In this document: positions 14,771-23,883 of the stretch, in pieces | Layout: each line of letters starts with the position of its first letter | Numbering within the stretch: position 1 is the stretch's first letter | Origin: Vulcanimicrobiota bacterium | GTDB taxonomy: Bacteria > Vulcanimicrobiota > Xenobia > Xenobiales > JADMJV01 | Length of the DNA: 36,306 nucleotides | Direction: 5' to 3' | Assembly: GCA_023447635.1 (NCBI GenBank) | Contig: JAEXNA010000167.1 | Span: 1 to 36,306 of the forward strand | Notes under the pieces: generated by a model | Databases searched by the model: none | Told to the model about the DNA's origin: nothing | What the model saw: only the letters and a program-made list of their open reading frames with translations | Translations under genes and position numbers: made by a program

Positions 14771-17185
14771 TCACTCTCGGATCTTCAGCACCTCCAGCCA
14801 GTTCAGACGGCGCACGATCAGCCCCAGCACCATCTGCGAGGCGGCCAGGAAGAGCAGCATCGCCAGCGTCGAGCGCAGCACGATGTCGCCGTTGAAGACA
14901 AACGGCATGCGGAAGATTTCCGTGTCGTAGGCGCGCACGATGCCGTAGGTCAAGGCAGCGCCGCCGCCCCAGCCGCAAGCCACCCCCAGCGTGTTCAGGA
15001 GCAAACTCTCTCCGCTGAAGATGGCCGTCACCGCCAGCGGCGTGTAGCCCAGCACCCGCAGCGTGCCTACCTCGCGCTCGCGTTCGGCCAGCGCCACCAG
15101 CGCCGTGTTCAGCACCGCTCCAAAAGCCAGAAAACCGCAGAACACGATGATCACGGTGAGCATCACGCCCAGATTCTGCTGCAGCGTCTGCTCCATCTGG
15201 CGCAGGCTGTCGGCGCGCCAGGTCACGCTCAGCACTTCGGGGCGGCGCGACAGTTCTGCCACCAGCAAAGGACGCACCTCGGGCGAGGCCTGAAGCAGTA
15301 CCTTGTCGGTCACGTTCCCCTCGCCGATCAGGCGCGACAGCACCTCGGCGTTGGCATACGCCCCCAGCCCGAGCATCGTGTCGACCAGCCCAACGACTCG
15401 CAATGGCACCACCCGGCGGGTGCCCCGGCGAAGCTCGACGGTCAAGCTGTCTCCAACATCCACTCCCAAAAGCTGGGCCAGCTTGCGCGATAGGAACAGC
15501 CCTTGCTCGCCCCCTCCCAACCGCTCTTCCATGCCCGGCGTCAGGCGCAGCGGATTCTCCAACAGCGGCGCCTCCGGAAGGCCCTGGATCAGCACCTGCC
15601 GCTCCCGGTCTCCCGAAGGGGAAGAAGCCAGCAGAGTGGCCGCTACGGAAAGCTGGCCCTCCACATACTCGACCCCCGGCAGGGTCAGGAACTCGCGCGT
15701 GATCGCTACCCGGTCGTGAGGCTCTCGAAGCAGCACGGTCAGGTCCTGCTTCTGAGCCCAGCGAAACTCCCGGTCGATCAGCACGCTGATCGCCCCGCCC
15801 ATGGCCAGCGACTCGACCATGATGGTGGTGGCCACGAACGACGAACCAAAGGTCACCGCGCTGCGGAACGGGTTGCGGAAGATAGCGCGAAGCACCAGTT
15901 TGGCCGAGAACGGCAAAAGACTCCAGAGCGGCCGCAGCGGTCCCCGCTCCAACAGGATCCGGCCCCCTTTCTCCGGGGGAGGAGGACGCATCGCTACCGC
16001 TGGCGCCAGTCGCGTCGCCGCGCGCACACCAAAAGCGGTCCCCAACAAGGCGAAGCCCAACGATAGCCCGACCGAGATGCCCACCAGATCGGGATAGAAG
16101 CCCGGCTCGTGGATCGGCAGTTCGTAAATGCTCTGGTACAGCTTCAGAAGCGCTCGCTGCAGCACAAGCCCGACGCCCACCCCTCCCACCGCCCCGACCA
16201 GTCCCACCACCAGGCCAAAGCCCAGATAGTGCAGCGAGACCGTCCAACTCGAATAGCCCAGCGCCTTCAACGTGCCCACAATGGTGCGCTGCCCCGCCAC
16301 CAGACGCCCGATCACCACGTTCAGCACCACAGCCACGATGATCAAGCACAGCGAGGGCATCACCGAAGCGCTGATCTTCAGCCCCACGATGTCGCTCTCC
16401 AGGAACTGAACGCTGATAAACTGCGAGCGCGGCACCGCCTCGAAGACGCCGTACGGCTCCAACCGCTTCTGCAGCCGCCGCAGCACCTCGCGCTCGCGCT
16501 CGGGCCGCCCGCGAACCTCGTCCGAAAAGCTGCCCAGGATCTGATTGTAAGAGTTCTCTAACTCGCCCGCCTCCTGAAGTTGGCGTAGCGGGACGAACAG
16601 AACCGCCGTGCGCAGAGGGTCCGGCGCCAGCCCTCCACCGGGAGCTAGAACGTAGACAAACTCGGGCGACTGCACCGCGCCCACCACCTGGAAGCTCTCT
16701 TGCTGGCCCAGCAGAATAGCGCTTAACCGGTCGCCCGCCACCAGTCCGTGGGCTCGATAAAACGCCGAGGAGGCGAAGGCCTGCCCGTCTTCTAGCGTCT
16801 CCAGGCTGCCGCCGCCCACGGGGAGCAGGCGGTTGAACTCTTTCCCGCCACGCGGCACACCCACCATCGTTGTCTGGACCGGATCCGGGAAATCCGGGAT
16901 CTCTATGCGCGCCTCCAGCGCTACCGCCCCCTCCAACCGCTGCAGCCCCGGCTCCTTCTCTAGCTGCCGCACCAGATTCTCGGGGACCGCCTTCACGGTG
17001 ACCCGGAAATCGGCCAATTGGTAGTCGCGGTAGAAGCTGTCGCGGGCGTCCCGCAGGTCGAAGTAGACGCCGTAGGACGACAGGAGGAATGCGATCCCCA
17101 ACAGCCCGACGAAGGAGAGAGCGCCCAGACTGCCTTTGCGCCGCCACAGGTCGCGCAGCAGCTTTTTGAACAGCTGCCAGGTCAC
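14771..17185 (-). CDS. ABC transporter permease, FtsX/MacB type, two-unit
   Basis: The 804-residue protein has an N-terminal membrane helix (about 20-40), a large extracytoplasmic domain (about 45-265) and helices at about 272-294, 318-342 and 367-388. A second unit follows: a helix near 443-462, another extracytoplasmic domain, and helices near 675-700, 720-745 and 770-790. The FtsX-core signature (AEREREVGTLRVLGYTP) is visible in the second unit and a matching segment (AGQRTIVGTLKALGYS) in the first. Such permeases work by mechanotransmission with an ATPase and a periplasmic adaptor. The ATG overlaps the ATPase stop by 4 bases (ATGA), which indicates translational coupling. A competing 810-codon open frame on the same strand is a GC-rich shadow. 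Confidence 0.92.
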   Translation of the reverse strand: MTWQLFKKLLRDLWRRKGSLGALSFVGLLGIAFLLSSYGVYFDLRDARDSFYRDYQLADFRVTVKAVPENLVRQLEKEPGLQRLEGAVALEARIEIPDFPDPVQTTMVGVPRGGKEFNRLLPVGGGSLETLEDGQAFASSAFYRAHGLVAGDRLSAILLGQQESFQVVGAVQSPEFVYVLAPGGGLAPDPLRTAVLFVPLRQLQEAGELENSYNQILGSFSDEVRGRPEREREVLRRLQKRLEPYGVFEAVPRSQFISVQFLESDIVGLKISASVMPSLCLIIVAVVLNVVIGRLVAGQRTIVGTLKALGYSSWTVSLHYLGFGLVVGLVGAVGGVGVGLVLQRALLKLYQSIYELPIHEPGFYPDLVGISVGLSLGFALLGTAFGVRAATRLAPAVAMRPPPPEKGGRILLERGPLRPLWSLLPFSAKLVLRAIFRNPFRSAVTFGSSFVATTIMVESLAMGGAISVLIDREFRWAQKQDLTVLLREPHDRVAITREFLTLPGVEYVEGQLSVAATLLASSPSGDRERQVLIQGLPEAPLLENPLRLTPGMEERLGGGEQGLFLSRKLAQLLGVDVGDSLTVELRRGTRRVVPLRVVGLVDTMLGLGAYANAEVLSRLIGEGNVTDKVLLQASPEVRPLLVAELSRRPEVLSVTWRADSLRQMEQTLQQNLGVMLTVIIVFCGFLAFGAVLNTALVALAEREREVGTLRVLGYTPLAVTAIFSGESLLLNTLGVACGWGGGAALTYGIVRAYDTEIFRMPFVFNGDIVLRSTLAMLLFLAASQMVLGLIVRRLNWLEVLKIRE

Positions 17186-17880
17186 GTCGCGGACCGAATC
17201 GAGGTGATCTTCCCGTCTCCGATCTCGACCACCCGATCGGCGATCGCCACCGTCTCGGGGTTGTGCGTGATCATCAGCACCGTCTTGCCGTACTCGCGGT
17301 GCACCGAGGTCAAAAGGTCCAGCACCTGCTGCCCCGTCTCGGAATCGAGATTGCCGGTCGGCTCGTCGCAGAGCAAGATCTCGGGGTTCGAGGCCAGCCC
17401 TCGAGCGATCGCCACCCGCTGCTGCTGGCCGCCGGAAAGCTGAGAGGGGAAGTGACCGCCGCGCTCGCCCAGCCCCACCACCTCGAGCGCGCGTTTGGCG
17501 TTGAACGGCCCGGGACGCTTGTTCAGAGCGGTCGCCACCTGCACGTTTTCTAAAGCTGTGAGCGTCGGGATCAGGTTGAAGAACTGGAAAACGAAGCCGA
17601 CGTAGTTGCGGCGGAACCGCGTCAGCGCGCCGTCTCGCGCTCGCGCCAGTTGAAGCGGCTTGCCGCCCTCCGGCGGATGAAAGATGACGCTGCCGGAGCT
17701 AGGCCGATCCATCCCGCCCAGGATGTTCAGCAGCGTGCTTTTGCCCGAGCCGCTCTGCCCCAGCACCATCAAAAATTCGCCCCGCTGCACCTGCAGCGAA
17801 ACCCCGTCAAGGGCGCGCACCTGCAGCTCTCCCATAGGGTAGATCTTGCTGACGTCGCTCAACTCCAGAATCCCACTCAC
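17182..17880 (-). CDS. ABC transporter ATP-binding protein (MacB/LolD/DevA type)
   Basis: The 232-residue ATPase has a Walker A at 41-49 (GQSGSGKST, Lys47), signature LSGGQQQR at 148-155, Walker B ILLCDEP at 168-174 with catalytic Glu173, a D-loop and switch His206. Its sequence type is that of the LolD/MacB/FtsE group, which pairs with FtsX-like permeases. It starts at GTG 17880 behind a strong GGAGGTGG ribosome site, which is held in one arm of a 7-bp hairpin (17883-17902). Only 48 bases separate it from the divergent polA gene. It is co-transcribed with the permease. Confidence 0.95.
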   Translation of the reverse strand: MSGILELSDVSKIYPMGELQVRALDGVSLQVQRGEFLMVLGQSGSGKSTLLNILGGMDRPSSGSVIFHPPEGGKPLQLARARDGALTRFRRNYVGFVFQFFNLIPTLTALENVQVATALNKRPGPFNAKRALEVVGLGERGGHFPSQLSGGQQQRVAIARGLASNPEILLCDEPTGNLDSETGQQVLDLLTSVHREYGKTVLMITHNPETVAIADRVVEIGDGKITSIRSAT

Positions 17881-17882
17881 AG

Positions 17883-17902
17883 GCCACCTCCATGAAGGTG
17901 GC
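17883..17902 (-). promoter_or_regulatory. Hairpin covering the Shine-Dalgarno sequence of the ABC ATPase gene
   Basis: GCCACCT and AGGTGGC pair perfectly around a 6-base loop. On the minus strand the second arm contains most of GGAGGTGGC, the ribosome site of the ATPase gene, so folding would mask it. Whether the first arm is transcribed depends on the unknown promoter. Confidence 0.45.
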
Positions 17903-17928
17903 AGGCGACCGATTGGAAAGAGGCCGGG

Positions 17929-20556
17929 ATGAAGCGCTTACTTTTGATCGACGGGTCTAACATGCTGTTCCGGGCCTACTACGCCATTCCGGCCCATCTT
18001 TCCACCTCGACGGGCCAACCGACCAACGCGGTGTTCGGCTTTATCACCATGCTCAACAAGTTGCTGTCGAAAAAGGTGCCGGATTTCGGGGCGGTGATCT
18101 TCGACCCGCCGGGCGGCTCGTTCCGGCAGAGAGAGAGCGCGGACTACAAAGCGAATCGCGAGCGCATGCCCGGCGACCTGTCCAGCCAGTTGGCGCTGAT
18201 CGACGAGGCGGTGAAGGCGTTCAAATTCCCCATCCTGCGCATCACGGACTTCGAGGCCGACGACGTGATCGCCACCATCGCCAAACGCGCCGAAGCGCTG
18301 GGCCATCAGGTGATCATCGTCTCGGGCGACAAAGATTTCTCGCAGCTTCTCAGCGATAAGGTGTCCATGTTCGACGGGATGCGCGAAATCATGTACGACC
18401 CGGGGCTGGTGAAGAAGAAGTTCGGCGTCACGCCAGAGCTGTTCGTGGACTACCAGGCGCTGTGCGGCGACAAGATCGACAACATCCCCGGAGTTCCAGG
18501 GATTGGAGGGAAGACCGCCACCAAGCTTTTGGAAGAGTACGGTTCCCTCGACGGCATTCTCGAGAATCTCGAGAACATCAAAGGCAAGGCTGGCAACCTG
18601 ATTACCGAGCACAAGGAGTCGGCGCTGCTGTCACGCCGTCTGGCCAAGCTCGATAGCGACGTCGGGCTGGAGATCGATTGGAACGAGTTTGCCTACGAAA
18701 GCCCCGACCAGGCCGTGCTCAACAAGCTTTTCTCCGAACTGGAATTCTTTAGCCTGCTCAAGGCTGGCGAGAAGGATCAGGAGCGGGCCGACCAGGACCA
18801 GAAGGCGCTACGTATTTTGGAAGATCCGGCCGAACTGGGCGAGATCAAGGATGGCCAATGGGCGGTTCACCTGATGGCGCTGCCTCGCTTTTTCGAGTTC
18901 GACACAGCCGGCCTTTCCCTGGCTCGGGTGGGAGGGGAGGAAGTGCTGTTCGCCCCGTTCGAAGACGGTTGGAGGGACGCCTGGGCGGCGTTCTTCGCCG
19001 GTTTCTCCGGCGAGATCGTGGCCCACGACGTGAAGGCTCTGTTCCGCTTCTTCCTCCAACACGGCATCTCGAGCCAGGCCACCTTCCACGACACTCAGAC
19101 CACCTCGTACCTGGTCGACCCGGCCAAAGGCATGCCGCACGACCTGGAAAAGGTGGCCAAACTGCGCCTGCAGCGCGTACTGCCGCCGCTCGATGGATTG
19201 ACCGGTAAGGGGAAGGCGTTCAAGACGCTGGATCAGCTTTCGACCGACGACGTGGCCGCTTTCTCGGCCTCGTACTCCAAGGCCGTGGCCGAGCTTTACC
19301 AGGCGCTGCAGCCTGAGGTCGCCGAACTGGATTTGGCCGAACTGTGCGCCGACGAGGTGACGCTGTCCGAGGTCCTGGCTCGGATGGAAGTGGCCGGTAT
19401 CAAGGTGGACAAGCCCGGGTTGGAGGTGCTCTCCGAGGAGTTCCGCACCCAGTTGGCCCAGCTTCAAGCTTCCGTGTTCGAACTGGCCGGCCGAGAGTTC
19501 AACGTCGGCTCGCCCAAGCAACTGGCTGAGGTGCTGTTCGACGAGCTGAAACTGCCGGTCCTGAAAAAGACCAAGACGGGCTACTCGACCGACGCCGAGG
19601 TGTTGGAGAAGCTGGCCAAAGATCACGAGATCTGCCGCACACTGCTGGAGTATCGCAAGTTCGAGAAGCTGATCACCACCTACGTCGATGTGCTGCTGCG
19701 CGACATCCACCCGCAGACCGGTCGCGTTCACACTAATTTCGGACAGACGGTGAGCACCACGGGACGGCTGATCACCTCCGAGCCCGACCTTCAGCGCACG
19801 CCCGTAAAGACCGAGGAAGGGAAGCGGATCCGCAAGCTGTTCCAAGCCAAACCCGGCTATCAACTGCTGGTCGCGGATTGGTCGCAGATCGAGCTGCGCA
19901 TCATGGCTCACCTGTGCGCCGACCCGTCGCTGGTCGACGCCTTTGCTCGCAACCTCGATGTTCATCGCCGGACCGCCGGCGAACTGTTCGGCAAGGCGCC
20001 GGACGAGGTCGACAAGCGGGAGCGCGAGATGGCCAAGACGGTCAATTTTGCCACCATCTACGGTCAGGGCGCCTCGGCGCTTTCGCAGAATCTGGGGATT
20101 CCCAAGAAGGAAGCCGAGGGGATCATCGCTCGCTACTTCGAGGCGTACCAGGGCGTTCGCAACTGGTTGGACCAGACCATGGACGAAGCTCGTGTAACGG
20201 GAAGAGTGCAGACCCTGGCCGGCCGCACCCGCATCATCCCGGAGCTATACTCCAAGAACTTCGCCGTCATGCAAGCGGGCGAGCGGATGGCCGTGAACAC
20301 CCCGGTTCAGGGCTCGGCCGCCGACATCTGCAAGGCGGTGATGGTAGCCATCGACAAGAAGATGGCCGAGAAGCCGGATCGCAAATCGCGCATGCTGCTG
20401 CAGATCCACGACGAGCTGATCTTCGAGTGCCCGGACGAGGAGATCGAGGAGATGACGGAACTGGTGCGCTACCAGATGGAGCACGCCTGGGAACTGAAGG
20501 TGCCGCTGGTGGTCAGCATCGGAGCCGGTCCCAGTTGGGAAGACGCCAAAGACTAG
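17929..20556 (+). CDS. polA: DNA polymerase I (5'-nuclease plus polymerase, proofreading site degenerate)
   Basis: The 875-residue enzyme fills gaps and removes RNA primers in replication and repair. Residues 1-290 form an intact 5'-nuclease (DGSNMLFRAYYA, DFEADDVIA, SGDKDFSQL, GDKIDNIPGVPGIGGKTA). Residues 300-470 occupy the 3'-5' exonuclease position but lack the expected Asp-Glu pair (FDTAGLS instead of DTE) and the third acidic motif, so proofreading is probably lost, as in Taq. The polymerase domain has motif A DWSQIELR (Asp650, Trp651 where Tyr is usual), motif B with Lys703 and NFATIYG (Ala708 where Gly is usual), and motif C HDE (Asp828). GAAAGAGG precedes the ATG. Confidence 0.97.
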   Translation: MKRLLLIDGSNMLFRAYYAIPAHLSTSTGQPTNAVFGFITMLNKLLSKKVPDFGAVIFDPPGGSFRQRESADYKANRERMPGDLSSQLALIDEAVKAFKFPILRITDFEADDVIATIAKRAEALGHQVIIVSGDKDFSQLLSDKVSMFDGMREIMYDPGLVKKKFGVTPELFVDYQALCGDKIDNIPGVPGIGGKTATKLLEEYGSLDGILENLENIKGKAGNLITEHKESALLSRRLAKLDSDVGLEIDWNEFAYESPDQAVLNKLFSELEFFSLLKAGEKDQERADQDQKALRILEDPAELGEIKDGQWAVHLMALPRFFEFDTAGLSLARVGGEEVLFAPFEDGWRDAWAAFFAGFSGEIVAHDVKALFRFFLQHGISSQATFHDTQTTSYLVDPAKGMPHDLEKVAKLRLQRVLPPLDGLTGKGKAFKTLDQLSTDDVAAFSASYSKAVAELYQALQPEVAELDLAELCADEVTLSEVLARMEVAGIKVDKPGLEVLSEEFRTQLAQLQASVFELAGREFNVGSPKQLAEVLFDELKLPVLKKTKTGYSTDAEVLEKLAKDHEICRTLLEYRKFEKLITTYVDVLLRDIHPQTGRVHTNFGQTVSTTGRLITSEPDLQRTPVKTEEGKRIRKLFQAKPGYQLLVADWSQIELRIMAHLCADPSLVDAFARNLDVHRRTAGELFGKAPDEVDKREREMAKTVNFATIYGQGASALSQNLGIPKKEAEGIIARYFEAYQGVRNWLDQTMDEARVTGRVQTLAGRTRIIPELYSKNFAVMQAGERMAVNTPVQGSAADICKAVMVAIDKKMAEKPDRKSRMLLQIHDELIFECPDEEIEEMTELVRYQMEHAWELKVPLVVSIGAGPSWEDAKD

Positions 20557-20563
20557 TCCCTGT

Positions 20564-20600
20564 AGCCCGCTTTCGACCCACCGTCGAGGGCGGGTTTGTT
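20564..20600 (+). terminator. Rho-independent terminator after polA
   Basis: CCCGC (20566-20570) pairs with GCGGG (20590-20594), and inside it CGAC pairs with GTCG, followed by TTTGTT. It lies 8 bases after the polA stop. Confidence 0.7.
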
Positions 20601-20677
20601 AAAGCTTTGTGCCGGGCAGGGGGAGGCGCCGGGGGAGTGGGAATCAGCCGGAGATCACACTCTGGAGGGGCCCACTT

Positions 20678-21622
20678 ATGCACGACAGTCAGCTACACCA
20701 TCTGTACCTCACAATCACCATCCTTCTCGTCATCGCGACCATCATCGGCGCGGTACTGAAGCTTCGCGTCACGTCCGAAAAAGGCAAAGCGACCGTCGAC
20801 AACATGAACGCGCGCATCAAAGCGTGGTGGGTCATGGTCGGCGTCTTCGCGGTGGCCAACTACGCCGGTCTGCTCGCGACCACGCTGCTGTTCTTCCTGC
20901 TCTCGCTGGGCGCTCTCAAAGAGTTCACTCGACTGAGCCCGGACGACGCGGTCGGGGTGGGCAAAGCTCAGAAGCTGGCTTTTGTCCTGTTCACTCCGCT
21001 GCAGTATCTGCTGATCGTGATGGACTGGTACGGCATGTTCGCCTTGCTGGTGCCGGTTTACGCTTTCCTGTTTATCCCGACCCTGAACGCCATCGGCGGC
21101 GATGCCAAAGAATTCCTCGCCCGCACCGCTCGGCTGCAGTGGGCGCTGATGGTCTGCGTCTACTGCCTGAGTCACGCGCCCGCCATCCTGACTCTGCAGA
21201 TTCCGGGCTACGAAGGGCAGAACGCCAAACTGCTCTTGTTCCTGGTGCTGGTGGTGCAGATTTCGGACGTGCTGCAGTACGCCTGGGGTAAGACCACGGG
21301 CAAGCGCCCGATCGCTCCCAACATCAGCCCCAACAAAACGGTCGAAGGCTTTATCGGCGGCGTCGCCAGCGCCACCCTGGTGGGCACGGCGCTCTGGTGG
21401 GCCACCCCGTTCAACCCGTTCCAGGCCTGGCTGTTCGCCCTGCTGATCGCGCTGGCCGGCTTCTGCGGCGGACTGACCATGTCGGCCATCAAGCGCGACC
21501 GCGGCGTGAAAGACTTCGGCACCATGATCGAAGGTCACGGCGGAGTGCTCGACCGGATCGACTCGATCTGCTTCTCGGCGCCGCTGTTCTTTCACGTGGT
21601 GCGCTACTTCTTCACCCTGTAG
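20678..21622 (+). CDS. cdsA: CdsA/YnbB-type phosphatidate cytidylyltransferase
   Basis: The ATG at 20678 is chosen because GGAGG lies 10 bases upstream; the frame opens 23 codons earlier with no ribosome site. The 314-residue membrane protein has about seven or eight helices and the CDP-diglyceride synthase signature near the C-terminus (SAIKRDRGVKDFG...GHGGVLDRIDS), preceded by GKTTGKRPIAPNISPNKTVEG. The enzyme makes CDP-diacylglycerol from phosphatidate and CTP, the branch point of phospholipid synthesis. The N-terminal GALKEFTRL segment points to the YnbB-like subgroup, so a second, conventional cdsA elsewhere in the genome is possible. Confidence 0.92.
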   Translation: MHDSQLHHLYLTITILLVIATIIGAVLKLRVTSEKGKATVDNMNARIKAWWVMVGVFAVANYAGLLATTLLFFLLSLGALKEFTRLSPDDAVGVGKAQKLAFVLFTPLQYLLIVMDWYGMFALLVPVYAFLFIPTLNAIGGDAKEFLARTARLQWALMVCVYCLSHAPAILTLQIPGYEGQNAKLLLFLVLVVQISDVLQYAWGKTTGKRPIAPNISPNKTVEGFIGGVASATLVGTALWWATPFNPFQAWLFALLIALAGFCGGLTMSAIKRDRGVKDFGTMIEGHGGVLDRIDSICFSAPLFFHVVRYFFTL

Positions 21623-21644
21623 CCTCGCGGAGGAGCTATCCTCG

Positions 21645-21687
21645 AATGAAAAGAGCGCGCCCCTCAGGGGGACGCGCTCTTTTCATT
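21645..21687. terminator. Long bidirectional terminator between cdsA and the prolyl oligopeptidase gene
   Basis: AATGAAAAGAGCGCG (21645-21659) pairs perfectly with CGCGCTCTTTTCATT (21673-21687). Pairing continues through CCCC/GGGG with one bulged A. A/T-rich tails lie on both sides of the stem, between convergent genes. Confidence 0.92.
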
Positions 21688-21724
21688 ATCGGGGGCGACG
21701 ACCGCAGTCGGCGCCTGCCAAGCT

Positions 21725-23815
21725 CTACTCGTAGGGCAGGGTGTTATCCGGCAGTCCCAGATGCTGAGCGAAAAACGCCAGCGCCAGCGCCGTCTTCCCG
21801 ACCTTCTGCGAGAACGAAGCGCCCTGCCCGTGACCCGCGTTGGTCTGCGTGATCAAGAGGATCGGCTCTTTCGAAGAGCTGGCCGCCTGCAGCGCCGCGC
21901 CAAACTTGCGCGTCTGCCAGGGCGCCACCCGCAGGTCGTTCTCGCCCGTCTGCAGCAAAACGGCGGGGTAGGCCGTTCCCGACTTCACGTTCTGGTAAGG
22001 CGAGTAGGCGAGCACCGCCTCGAACTCGTCCTTGATCGCGGTGTTGCCGTACTCGGGGATGTTGTAGGTGCCGTTGGGGAACCGCTCGTGCCCCAGCGAG
22101 TCGTACACTCCCACCAGCCCGACCACCGCCTTGAAAGCGTCGGGATGCTGGATCAAGGAGGCTGCGACCAGCAAACCGCCGTTGCTACCTCCCATAATCC
22201 CCAGCTTCTCCGGGTTGGTCCAGCCGGCTTCGTGCAGCGCCTGAGAAGCCGCGTAGAAGTCGTCGAAGCAGTTCTGCTTGACCGTCTTCATACCGCCCTG
22301 GTGCCACGGTTCGCCGAACTCGCCGCCGCCCCGGATGTTGGCGACCGCGTAGACTCCACCCCGCTCTAACCAGGCCAGGGTCGAACCCAGGAACGCCGGC
22401 TGCTGCAGCACGCCGAAGCCGCCGTAAGCGTAAAGGATGGTCGGACGCTCGCCGTTAGGAGTGATCGACTTGTGGTGCAGGATGGTCAGCGGCACCCGCG
22501 CGCCGTCTTTGCTGACCGCCTCGGTGCGGGTCGCCACGATGTTGTCGTAGTTCCCCACGGGAGGCAGTTCGAAGACGGTTTTCAAGGTGCCGGACGAGGC
22601 GTTGTAGGAAACCCAGCGCTCGGGGATGGTCCAGCCGCGGTAGGTGATCAGGGCGTCGCCCGATTTCGCGGAAGCGGCGATGGTGCCCAGCCCAAGCCCA
22701 TCGGCGGGAAGCGGAACCACACGCACCAGTTTCCCGTCGCCGCCCCAGTGTTCCAGACGCTGCTGCTCGCCCCAGACGCGGGACACCAGAACTCCACCCT
22801 GGATCGGATGGACGTCTTTGACGGCCCACTGGCTTTGCGGAATCAGCACCCGCGAAGTGCCGTCGGGTTTGGTCAGACGAACTTCGCCACGGGGCGCGTT
22901 ATGGAAGTTCACGGTCAGCAGTTCGTTGCCGATCCAGCGTCCACCGTGGCGAACGTCGGCCTTGTCGTCGACCTTCATCGACCAACCGTCGGCGCCACGG
23001 AACGCGACTCGGGTCGGAGCGCCGTCGCCGAAGTGCACCAGCGCGGCGGCCTGGCTGCCGTCGGGCGAGGTGGTCAGGTCCCATTCGGCTACTTTGGAAA
23101 GACCCTGGCCGTAAGCCGGGGTGTCCTTGTCGGTCCTGGTGCCCATTTTGTGATGGTACAGCGAGGCGTCGAATAGGCTGTCCTTGGGCAGGCGCACATA
23201 GGTCACTCCCTGCTCGTCGGCATCCCAGGCCAGAGCCGGGGGCGTGGTTCCTCCGGCCGCGTTGGCCAGGACGTCGGGCAACTTCTTGCCGGTGGCGGTC
23301 TCCACGAAGAAAATGGTGGTCAGTTCGCTCCCGCCGACGGCCGTTCCATAGGCGACGTACTTCCCGCTGGGCGAGGGCCAGAAGTCGGTGATGGCCGATG
23401 GGTTCTTGTCGCCGTTGGTGTCAACCAGAACTTTCTCTGCACCGTTAGGCCAGTTTTGGGCGATCAGCACGGGCTGTGGAGCGGGCGGGGAGTCTTTCAT
23501 GAACAGCAAGGTGCTGCCGGCGAGATGAGGCGAAGTGCGGGTGGGCGCCGTCAGCGCGAGTTCCGTGATCCGCTTGGCCAGCGCCTCACGGCCGGGATAC
23601 TTCGAAAGCTGCCCTTCGGCGTAGCTGTTCTGGGCCTCGATCCACGCTTTCACCTTAGGGTCGCCCGCGTTCTCCATCCAGTGGTAGGGGTCGGGCACGG
23701 CCTTCCCGTGATAGGTGCGGCTGTCGGCCTTGGTAGGGGTGGCCGGCGGGGCCTGAGCGAGACTGGCTCCTTGCAAGATGGAGCAGCCGATCAGGGTCAG
23801 GGCTAGGTTACGCAA
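21725..23815 (-). CDS. Prolyl oligopeptidase family (S9A) serine peptidase, exported
   Basis: The 696-residue enzyme cleaves short peptides after proline or a related residue. Residues 1-22 are a signal peptide, so it should be periplasmic or secreted. A beta-propeller of about 75-420 gates a C-terminal alpha/beta-hydrolase domain with nucleophile Ser544 (GGSNGG), Asp627 (GENDLRV) and His662 (AGHGQGAS), the S9A catalytic triad. The start is TTG at 23815 with AAGGAG 7 bases upstream, which is convincing. It has its own terminator at 21645-21687. Prolyl endopeptidase is the likeliest activity; oligopeptidase B is less likely because of the GGSNGG context and overall pattern. Confidence 0.95.
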   Translation of the reverse strand: MRNLALTLIGCSILQGASLAQAPPATPTKADSRTYHGKAVPDPYHWMENAGDPKVKAWIEAQNSYAEGQLSKYPGREALAKRITELALTAPTRTSPHLAGSTLLFMKDSPPAPQPVLIAQNWPNGAEKVLVDTNGDKNPSAITDFWPSPSGKYVAYGTAVGGSELTTIFFVETATGKKLPDVLANAAGGTTPPALAWDADEQGVTYVRLPKDSLFDASLYHHKMGTRTDKDTPAYGQGLSKVAEWDLTTSPDGSQAAALVHFGDGAPTRVAFRGADGWSMKVDDKADVRHGGRWIGNELLTVNFHNAPRGEVRLTKPDGTSRVLIPQSQWAVKDVHPIQGGVLVSRVWGEQQRLEHWGGDGKLVRVVPLPADGLGLGTIAASAKSGDALITYRGWTIPERWVSYNASSGTLKTVFELPPVGNYDNIVATRTEAVSKDGARVPLTILHHKSITPNGERPTILYAYGGFGVLQQPAFLGSTLAWLERGGVYAVANIRGGGEFGEPWHQGGMKTVKQNCFDDFYAASQALHEAGWTNPEKLGIMGGSNGGLLVAASLIQHPDAFKAVVGLVGVYDSLGHERFPNGTYNIPEYGNTAIKDEFEAVLAYSPYQNVKSGTAYPAVLLQTGENDLRVAPWQTRKFGAALQAASSSKEPILLITQTNAGHGQGASFSQKVGKTALALAFFAQHLGLPDNTLPYE

Positions 23816-23883
23816 ACGTTTTCTCCTTGGCGGTGGTCTGCGGTCCGCTTCTGGAGGTGAGGCTCGAGGCCCTTGTGGACGTT

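Noticed and set aside
14715..17147. An 810-codon open frame on the same strand as the ABC permease
   Set aside because: It is a GC-rich shadow: the translation is low-complexity Gly/Arg/Ala with no domain, while the overlapping frame has clear FtsX motifs and helices and an ATGA coupling to the ATPase gene.
18808..19965. A 385-codon open frame antisense to polA
   Set aside because: It is a typical codon-position shadow of a high-GC gene (rich in Gln, Leu, Gly, Arg and His) with no ribosome site or domain.
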